Positions 1 through 7,951 of a DNA stretch of 19,490 bases are shown piece after piece; positions within the stretch are counted from its first letter, which is position 1, and each line of letters begins with the position of its first letter. Source of the stretch: Bondarzewia mesenterica (taxonomy: Eukaryota; Basidiomycota; Agaricomycetes; Russulales; Bondarzewiaceae). The position numbers were made by a program, and so were the translations under genes. A model generated the notes under the pieces. The model saw nothing but the letters and a program-made list of their open reading frames with translations. It did no database searches and was not told where the DNA came from. Location: positions 1 to 19,490 of the forward strand of contig SGPL01000480.1 of the NCBI GenBank assembly GCA_004802705.1. Direction: 5' to 3'.

Positions 1-462
1 TGTATATGCTACGATATGCGCTCCCCTCTTCCTTCTTAACAGTCAAAATGCTGGTCACATTTTCGGTTATGCATACCCTTCTCTTATTTGGATTTTCTTG
101 ATTACCACCCCTTGTAAAAGTATTACCCCACCGTTGAGCATTTCCGTATTATTCTCGCTGTCCTTTGTTATCGTCGCGCAATCCATTCTCCAACACCTTC
201 TTGCTTTGCCGAGAATATGTCGCTAACGTTAGTTGTCATGTGAAATTTGAGTGCTTCGGACTTTCTCTCCAATAATAATCTCTGAGCTGAGGTCAGCCCA
301 ACCAAGATCGACTGAGATGGTTCCGTTCGCTGAATATTCTATCGAAGGTCCTGTATCATCCCTGAACCGCCCACAATCTCCTCATAAATACTCACCTTGG
401 TTCCTCTCGCCTACCTCCCTTCTGCTTGGCAACTTTCGTTACTGCGTTTTGTTACGAACGAC
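1..462. other. Left-edge non-coding region / upstream region of the phosducin-like gene
   Basis: No convincing coding region is visible. Short open frames exist (for example 251-484) but they have no recognisable protein features and run into the start of the next gene in another frame. A weak TATA-like string (ATAAATA, 384-390) lies about 75 bases before the ATG at 463 and could serve as its core promoter; this is inference from position only. Confidence 0.5.
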
Positions 463-1650
463 ATGGACCGTTTGGAGCAACTAGTGCTCTCAGGCGAGCT
501 CTTTAACGGGCACGAACGCTCCTCATCCCCAGAGCGCTCACCATCACCTGACGCACCGTGGCCTAACGACGAAGAGGACTTTTCGGATGGCTTTGGCACC
601 GCTCGCGCCCGCTCACAGCAGATAGAGGCATCACTGAATGGCGGCGGCGGGGCGGCCGCGCCGCCTATCGGCATGGGGCCAGGGCGCACGGGCGTGAAAG
701 GTGTGATCCGCGACCGCGACGAGGCTGTTGCGCGCACGCACGACCGCAAGGCCGCGGAGACCCAGGCTCTCGCACGGGCTATGGAGAAGGCGAGCCTGGG
801 AGGGAAGACGTTCTTGGAGGAGGAGAGAGAGCGGGAGTGGGAGAAGGCGATGCTTGAGGGTGCGTTTGGCAGTGCACCGCCGGTGCTGAGCGGAAAGAGG
901 ATTGGCAGGTTCGGGCATCTGAGAGAGGTTGGTATGAGGGGTTTCGTGCCGGCTGTTGAGGAGGAGGATAGAAGTGTTTGGGTCGTGGTCCATATCTATG
1001 ATCCAGTGCGCATCACATATCGATTTACATGAGCTGGCGAGAGTGTGCTGATTTTTCTTTTTGATTTTAGTCGCTGGACCGATGCGACACACTTGATGAT
1101 ACTCTCACTCGTCTTGCGAGGTTGCACTCGGAAACGAAATTTATACGTTGTCGGGCGAGCGCGATAGGCTTTGCTTCTACGTCTTCTTCGACCTCCAGAC
1201 GAGAACGGCGACCCTCATCCTCATACCTCTCTCGTTCTCGAACAGCACCCGGAATGCTTGGTCGTTTAGACGAGGAAGACGATCCTTATGGTGACGCAGA
1301 CGTGGCTTATGAGAAGGCTATCGATGAGGAGGATGACTCCAACGACGAGGATGAGGATAACGTCGACATGGACATGCTGCCGACCATGCTCGTCTATCGT
1401 GCTGGCGAGCTTGTGCATAATTGGGTTCGCGTAGATTGGGAGGCAGGTGCGGCGGGCGTTGAGGATTTGCTAGAGCGGTAAGTGACATCAGGTTCTCCAC
1501 CGCCCCGCTGGTCATCTAACCGAGACATCACACCGAATCTCTTTCAGACATCATATCATCGCGCCTTCGGGAATGAGCAGCAGCAATCTTGGCTTCCCGC
1601 TGGATGATGAAGACGACCTGGCGCTCAGTGGCTCAGACAATGGCTTTTGA
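463..1650 (+). CDS. Phosducin-like protein (thioredoxin-fold G-beta-gamma / chaperonin cofactor), 3 exons
   Basis: Phosducin-like proteins are cytosolic helpers that work with the CCT chaperonin in folding G-protein beta subunits and in assembling beta-gamma dimers. Exons are 463-1005, 1071-1477 and 1548-1650, joined by GT-AG introns in phase 0 and phase 2, giving 350 aa. The ATG at 463 is the first in frame and starts MDRLEQLVLSGELFN. The first ~130 residues are charged and low in complexity, with Ser/Pro, acidic, Gly/Ala and Glu/Arg-rich helical stretches. The phosducin domain follows: GRFGHLREVGMRGFV, then the VWVVVHIYDP strand spanning intron 1, then the late thioredoxin-fold block LPTMLVYRAGELVHNWVRVD and a C-terminal acidic tail. 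An Asp/Glu-rich insert (about residues 270-300) precedes the LPTML strand. The family call rests on the order of these motifs; which phosducin subclass it belongs to is not settled. Confidence 0.87.
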
Positions 1651-2330
1651 ACAGGGCACAGATTGTAGTCGTCTTATGTATGCTGGTTTGTCTTCTTGAT
1701 TCTGCTATGACCGCACTTTGGGTGGTCAAAATGTATTCATGGAATTATTTTTTTGGCCTCCATCTTGTTTGTGGCAAGTGAAGATGCTCTTCCGTTTATT
1801 CCTCATCCACGTTATCTCGGCACTTGGCGTTTCTGAAACCAATGCTTAGACTTGCTCACCGCACTGTCAGATAACAGGAACCATCTGCCGCACAATTGTG
1901 CCGAATCTGTGGCAGTGATGAGTGAGCAATCACAGATGACATAGCAGGGCTGCGCTTTGGCTTGTGCAAATGATATGCCACTCATCTTCTTGTGGTATCC
2001 ATGTCAAAGGCGTACGTATCAATTCATGCCAATTTTGTCATGTTTCCATTGTTTGGTAACAAAACAGACACCGTGGTTCTTCCACAATGGCGCTCATGGC
2101 GAGTTTTGGTGGCTCGCCCCCAATATCCCAGCTTTGAAAGCAAATCGCTCTGCCTATAAACCGAAGCGGCCGACATCACTCACCGTCTCTTCGACCAACA
2201 GGTTATCACACACAGATTTTCTGCCACCGCTTCCTGGCTCAGCACCGCACTTGAAATGTCAGTGAGTCTCATGCATCTGTTCGTATCCATCTGCTTACTG
2301 TCCATACTTCAATATTTTCAATAACTAGAA
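1651..2330. other. Intergenic region between the phosducin-like and F-box genes
   Basis: An open frame at 1957-2265 has no recognisable domain and is treated as chance. A TATAAA string at 2155-2160 sits about 170 bases before the F-box ATG. A GTGAGT at 2262 and a CTAG at 2325-2328 could bound a 67-base intron in the 5' leader, ending two bases before the ATG at 2331. That intron is speculative and would not change the F-box reading frame. Confidence 0.45.
2155..2160 (+). promoter_or_regulatory. Possible TATA box for the F-box gene
   Basis: TATAAA matches the core-promoter consensus and is the only clear one in this gap. Its distance to the ATG (about 170 bases) is long but fits if the leader contains the putative intron at 2262-2328. 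Confidence 0.3.
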
Positions 2331-3964
2331 ATGGACTCACCCATCATTATTGATAGCATACCACAGCCTCCGATCACCCGTCTGTCTGATGATGTTCTCC
2401 AATCCATCTTCGAGATAGGAACGTGGGGAACAACGAATCCAATGCACGCTCGCACCTTTCCTCTACGTGTGTCCCACGTCGCCTGCTCTTGGCGCACCGT
2501 TGCACTCAATACACCAACGCTTTGGACGATGATTACCATGTCCGATCGCAGACCTCACTCACAGTTCCTATGGGACCAGGAGTGTGTCAAACGCTCTCGC
2601 GATTGCCCGTTGACCGTGTTTCTTGACCTCAGGATTCAAAGCTGGGGCACCCTGGCTGGCAGTGCGAGCACAGCTGCGGACGTCGAAATCCTGCGTATCA
2701 TGCATCCCCTTCAGACTCAACTTTCCAGGGTCCGCAGCTTCACGCTCATTGCGGATGATTTGCGTTCGGCTTTGGTCGCGCTCTACATCCTCAGAGAGTT
2801 TCATAAGTCTATGCCTCTCTTAGAGAACTTCGAGTTGGAGCATGGAGGGAAAGCTCATTGCAATTTGCAACTTCGGATGCTATACATCCATTACCGCTGC
2901 TTCCTCGTGCAGAAACCGGCCACCAAGCTGAGTCAAGCTTGAAGACATTGTCTCTGTTGGGCACACCTGTGGATTGGTCACGATGGAACTGCAACCAACT
3001 TGTTCATCTCTCAATCTGTTATCTCCCGACTAATGCACGTCCTTCTGTTGATCAACTAAGGGCTATCGTGGCCTCCTGTGCACACAACCTCCAGTCTCTT
3101 GAAATTCAAGCCGCCGCACCCGTCGACACTGATCTCGAAAGGACCATTTTGCGCCCTGAAATGCCAGAGGAGGTCCCTATTATTCTCCCACATGTCAAGG
3201 TGCTTACACTTGGGTTTGTCAAGCCCTTCGAAGCGGTACTCGTCCTTCGATTGTTCGCATTCCCTGTCGTACGGGAGCTCACAATTCGCGACGTTGTGCG
3301 CTCCCTGCTTTCTCCCCAGCAGCGGCATCTTTCCTCTGACGCTTCCCCCATATTGAGGGCATTAGTCTATGATTGCATGCCCCTCCCCTCCATTGAAATA
3401 CTGACACTGGATAGCATCTTCGACCACACACATTCCACGCTTCCCGCTCGATTCATCTGCTCATTTCCTAGACTCAGCGGTCTCATTTTGATCGACTGCT
3501 CGCGGGTATTCCTACAGGCTTTGAGCGTCGCTCCTTCAACTGTATTTTGGGAATGCGACCCTGCTACCGTGCCTGCTCTGATATGCCGCTCACTCCGACA
3601 TCTGACTACTGTTGCGATGAATTCCGATTACGTGGAATCATCGCTAGGTCTGCGCAGTTTCCAGGCCGCAATGAAAGGCATCCAAGCTTGTTTGCAATCT
3701 CTCTCCATATATGAGTTGCCTGAGCGTAGGTCCGCGCTTGCAGGCTCTGCTCTTCCTCTGTTGGCGGAACGGATCATACTCGGTCGGGTGTACCGTCAAA
3801 AATCTTGTCGACGCTGGGACGTCTCCTGGGGCCCCAACGAGCAGGATGGAGACGTGATGGACTGTGAAGTGGTTCGGGTCATGAACCGTAACGAAGACGC
3901 TCGGCGAGACTTGCTCGCCAATGATCAAATGATGGTTGATATCAGTATGGTCGGATCTGGGTAA
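2331..3964 (+). CDS. F-box domain protein, reading frame interrupted once
   Basis: F-box proteins recruit substrates to SCF ubiquitin ligases; mushrooms carry large families of them. The N-terminal frame from the ATG at 2331 has a typical F-box at about residues 15-65: ITRLSDDVLQSIFE, then LRVSHVACSWRTVALNTPTLW. The following region (SRVRSFTLIADD, MPLLENFELEHGGKAH) resembles the leucine-rich part of basidiomycete F-box proteins. From about 2940 the protein continues in the next frame (SSLKTLSLLGTPVDWSRW, LVHLSICYLP) to TAA at 3962-3964. The first frame would stop at 2942. Crossing from one frame to the other needs one missing base somewhere in 2850-2940; none of the GT..AG pairs I checked has the right length class to act as an intron. 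This segment contains no N. It is either a sequencing or assembly indel or a genuine lesion. The whole gene would encode about 540 aa. Confidence 0.75.
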
Positions 3965-5349
3965 CACCTATGTAAGACTCAACCACAATTAGCTCCCATT
4001 TTCCGCCTTTCTATTTAATCGTCTTTGCATGAATCGATCATCCTTGTTTCTGAAGCCTTGCTCGTTGGTTATGTGATTGCGCTTCCTTCTAGGCTGTTCC
4101 TAATTTGTGATAACTCGATGTTACTGTTCAGTTTTCTCATCCTTCGTCTCTGGGAACTTGAGAAATATTGTTACTCCTAGGCAGTACTAGCCGACAAGTT
4201 CACACTGGTCGTCACACAACGCGTCCAACTTCGACTCCAACCACTGGCAGTGGAACCCTGGTCCCTGTGGAATCTCAGGCCTCCTCAAACTGAACAGCTA
4301 GAAGGTCGCGGACATCCAAAAGTATTGCGGCATTCTCCGAAGGCGGTCGCAACGTCGACGCCGCCCTTAAGCTTCATCACCGATTGATCATTGTTCTACA
4401 TGCTAGCTGCACTATCAACATCGTCGATGTCTCATGCTCCAACTTGCTCTATTGGTTCTTCCAATCCTTGAATTGGCGGAAGACAGAGACATACCGACCG
4501 AGTCTTGCAGGTGGGGAAGCTCCGAGTCGCGTCACACCAGTGGTCTGCATTGCAGAAGGGCGACTTTCAGCTTCGAGCGCCTCAAGAGAACTCGAGACCC
4601 TGCGCGGACTTCATGTGGGCATTGCATTGCGGTTCAAACCTTCCTGCACATGAGCCGCTCATCCCACTCCGAATACCGACGAAGAGCCGACAAATGCTTG
4701 TGTTCGCCCAGTGTTCGCCTGTTCTTCGTGTCACTTCTTGGTTAAATTTGAAATGTAGGGTTGGAAGACTTCAGCTTGAAAGACCACCCATTAGTAAGTG
4801 ATATTTGCCTCGCTCTGATGTCTGTTACAATGGAGTCTTTCCGCACAGATCGTGTGGGAAAATATTTTCTGCTGTGTAGCAGGCAGGCTTGACGGAACGC
4901 TCTATAGCAGTGGATTCATATGCGGATGTGGTTATTTTCCTGATATCCTACCCTTCAGAATTGCTCTCACTTAGGTCGTGTCTGAGCTGGCACCCTGCGG
5001 AACATGGAAGGCATCTAAAATCTTCCTCTTCGAACGCAAAATAGGGTTTGCTCCGATCAGGAATATCTTCCGCAAAAAGGCGGAAATGCAGCGTAGTCGT
5101 AGTTTCCCTGTCCTCATGACCGCCCTAGCTTATTCCTCGGCGACCCGCCGGATGTTTTTCGAAGTTCAAGCTACTGCTATTGCGAAGATATGCCGTTAAG
5201 CGTATGTTTCGATTTTTAGAATGCATATTGCATGACCATCTATAGATAGGATTTGTGGTATCGGACACTGGTCCCTGACGGCGACAACATTGAGATGGCC
5301 CCTACATCCAACGGCTGGACAGTGGTCATGTTACTTCTCCGATCTGTGG

Positions 5350-5356
5350 TATAAAT
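5350..5356 (+). promoter_or_regulatory. TATA box of the AA9 LPMO gene
   Basis: TATAAAT lies 88 bases before the ATG at 5444, a normal spacing for a fungal secreted-enzyme gene with a short leader. No other TATA-like element lies between it and the start codon. Confidence 0.6.
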
Positions 5357-5386
5357 ACTGCAGGCCTTGACCTGACGATCGGATTT

Positions 5387-5414
5387 CCTCAGAGACTTGC
5401 CCTCAGAGACTTGC
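5387..5414 (+). repeat. Perfect 14-bp tandem duplication in the LPMO leader
   Basis: The unit CCTCAGAGACTTGC occurs twice head to tail (5387-5400 and 5401-5414), 31-44 bases after the TATA box and 30 bases before the ATG. It therefore probably lies in or next to the transcribed leader. It may be a recent replication-slippage duplication. Confidence 0.85.
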
Positions 5415-5443
5415 CCAACTAGCTAGGTCCTGAACTGAACAGT

Positions 5444-6890
5444 ATGCTTTCACTTGCTACTTTGCTCGTCCTTGCCTCTAGTGCACTGCCCAGTGTTCTC
5501 GCACACGGAGGTGTGCTGTCGTACGCCATTGAAGGCAATTGGTACTGGGGCTGGAAGCCGTACAACTCTGCCAGTGGACAAACCACCATTCAGCGTCCCT
5601 GGTATTCATAGTCTGTGTTTCACTCTTAATAAGAGGTTTGTTGTTGACCGTTCTCGAATAGCAATCCCATTACGAACGTGTCTGACCCTACTCTGGCATG
5701 CAATGATAACGGCACATCGGGCGATCTTCAGCTCACCGCGTCAGTCACTGCTGGCTCTTCCATTACAGCATATTGGAATCAGGTCTGGCCTCACGCCATA
5801 GGCCCTATGGTGAGCTCACTCCCGTGGACTCGATCTCATTTTCTGGTTTTCTGACATGGTATTTATGATTGCTAGTTGACTTACCTTGCTCAATGCCCGG
5901 GCTCCACGTGCACTGGTGTCGATGCTACCACCATCAAATGGGTATGAAACCGTATTTCTGGCTATGTTTAGGATATTTCCTGACATCTCTAACAGTTCAA
6001 GATCGATGAAGTAGGCCTCATTTCCGGAACTGTTGCCGATGGCTATTGGGGTGATGGGGAAATGATCGACCAGAACTCGTCCTGGACGACCACGATTCCA
6101 ACCACCGTGCCCAGCGGTAACTACTTGATTCGCTTCGAGACTATTGCTCTTCATTCCCTCCCTGCGGTACACGAGCTCCTCGTTCACTCTAATAGTCGCT
6201 GATGTCGCCTTAGCAAATGTACCCGGAATGCGCTCAAATCGAGATCACTGGCGGCGGGTCGTTGGAACCAACGGAGGTCGAGCTAGTCACATTCCCTGGG
6301 GGTTACGGCGCCGATGATCCTGGCTGTACGTCGGCTCTTTCATATCGACTGGTCATCTATTGACACGCGACTGCCTAGTGACCGTCGACGTATACGGCAA
6401 CGCTGCTCTGACCCAGACAACATACATAATTCCCGGGCCTCCTCTGTACGGCACGTCTGGCTCTGGCAGCTCTAGCTCCAGCAGCTCTGGGTCTGGCACT
6501 TCCGCATCGGTGCCTTCCGTACGTTTTAGCAACCTCGGAGTTTTACATGATGCATGCTCATCCACGTCTTGTCTACATGATAGACAACAAAAGCGCCTTC
6601 GTCCACTTCCGCGAGTTCCTCAGCAGCATCGACATCTACCGCGGTGGCTGGTACCGTCGCTCAATACGGTCAATGCGGTGGGATCAATTACACGGGCGCA
6701 ACCTCCTGGTAAGGATTCTCGCGTGATGTTAATGGGACACATGTCGCTTACATCTTTCGCTTGTAGTATTTCTCCTTATACGTGCACCGTATTGAACGGT
6801 GAGCGCGTCCTTTTTGTGCACTACGCGCGTCGCACGATTCATCTTACTCATGCACATGGGTTTACAGATTATTATTCACAATGCTTGTAA
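5444..6890 (+). CDS. AA9 lytic polysaccharide monooxygenase (former GH61) with C-terminal CBM1, 9 exons
   Basis: This is a secreted copper enzyme that oxidatively cleaves cellulose. Exons: 5444-5610, 5662-5809, 5876-5941, 5996-6166, 6214-6325, 6379-6518, 6584-6708, 6767-6798, 6868-6890, giving 327 aa. A signal peptide (MLSLATLLVLASSALPSVLA, residues 1-20) leaves His21 as the mature N-terminus, the first ligand of the histidine brace. The second is His100 in VWPHAIGPM. Gln185-Met-Tyr187 (AQMYPECAQIEITGGG) supply the conserved Gln and the axial Tyr, and His180 (IALHSLPA) the second-sphere His. A Ser/Gly/Thr/Ala-rich linker (about 248-292) leads to the CBM1 (QYGQCGGINYTGATSC to YYSQCL, residues 295-327), with four Cys and the aromatic residues Y296, Y322 and Y323 of the cellulose-binding face. 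All splice sites are GT-AG, and the frame is closed end to end with no N or disruption, so the gene looks intact and functional. Confidence 0.95.
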
Positions 6891-7951
6891 ACAAGATGCA
6901 TTCTTCTGAATCCAAAAGCATGGGAATGTGAATTTGATCACCGTTGGCTGTTCTTTTGGGCTTATAGGTGCAGGTCTCTTTCGATAATGGAAAAACTGAG
7001 TCTCAGAAGGAAAAATAAATATTTTTGTTCAGTTATGGTTGATATGTGCTGCGTCTGTGATTGAACATCTACTTGGATTCGGGCCGAGGTGGTGTTAATG
7101 GGTGGACAGTATGCATAGCCTTGAATGACACGTTTATGTATGGTCCTAGGCCTCAAGGCTAAGCCTGGCCTCATGGCGACCACAGTATGACGTGTGCCAG
7201 GTCAAGAAGGCGCAACGATCGTCAGGAGATACTGGAGCCGTATTACCGTACGGACGCTGACAATTACTCGAATCTTCCATGGGCTGCTGGAAGAGCCTGC
7301 GACAAGTAATGATTCGCGAGCATCATAAGGAGCTAGGTATCTTGAAACAGGACAGAACGGGCTTCTTGGAGAGGGACTTTGGAGACATATTTTTGTGCGC
7401 GTAAAGCAGATGCTTTAGCCATGAGCTCACTTGATGAGATCCTGAACAAACGTGTAGGAAACGAGGCGGATCCCCCGCCACCCACATCTCGTCGAATATT
7501 CAGAATATCGTCCACCACTGTGCAGTCTCAGTCAGACAAATAAAAAGTTGAATATCACGCACATTAATTCCAGTGTACTGAAACACAACGTAAGAAATTT
7601 TGACGTGAATATTTGCTTTTGAGTGGAAGTGCTGCACAGTGTGCAATACTTTCAAGTTACTTACAAGAAGGCAGCAGACTCGACGCGACTGCGGGAGGAA
7701 CAGATCATAGGGATGTCCGGGGTCTCTACTTCTAATTGAGCATAGCGCTCTTTAGCTCAGCTGGCTCTCTTCCTTCACCTTGTACAACCAATTCACTGAC
7801 CCCCCTCATAATTGTAGAACAAAGAGCTATGGCCGCTTGAGCTGCTGAGGTCCATTGGGCCCTCCCCTCTCAAGCATTGTATCCACCAGCACGTAGGATA
7901 CACCATCCAGCTCGTTCCATTTCGCACTCACCGGGCATCCGGCCTCGAAGC
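6891..7951. other. Intergenic region between the LPMO gene and GCN2
   Basis: About 1.06 kb holds the LPMO 3' flank and the GCN2 5' flank. Small open frames on the minus strand (6962-7183, 7333-7518) lack recognisable features. No TATA box, repeat or RNA gene stands out. A string resembling a tRNA A box near 7754 has no partner B box. Confidence 0.55.

Larger units (their letters stand above)
3965..5443. other. Long region without a recognisable gene, holding the LPMO promoter at its right end
   Basis: Overlapping open frames occupy 4384-4801 and another occupies 4978-5199, but none shows a known motif, a domain, or splice sites joining it to a longer protein. They may be chance, a gene relic or a lineage-specific gene. 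The last ~100 bases are the proximal promoter and leader of the LPMO gene, with a TATA box and a short tandem repeat listed separately. Confidence 0.5.

Noticed and set aside
411..1092. Long minus-strand open frames opposite the phosducin-like gene
   Set aside because: They are GC-rich shadows of the sense coding strand, with no domain and no splice logic, while the sense strand encodes a recognisable family.
1957..2265. 102-codon plus-strand open frame before the F-box gene
   Set aside because: No recognisable features, and it overlaps the presumed promoter and leader of the F-box gene.
4631..4641. GGTTCAAACCT, resembling a tRNA B box
   Set aside because: The flanking bases do not pair as a T-arm and there is no A box upstream.
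7333..7518. 61-codon minus-strand frame upstream of GCN2
   Set aside because: It begins with GTG rather than ATG, is short, and shows no domain or splice partner.
7754..7765. TAGCTCAGCTGG, a close match to a tRNA A box
   Set aside because: No B box (GGTTCGAnTCC-like) or cloverleaf-forming arms follow within the next 100 bases.
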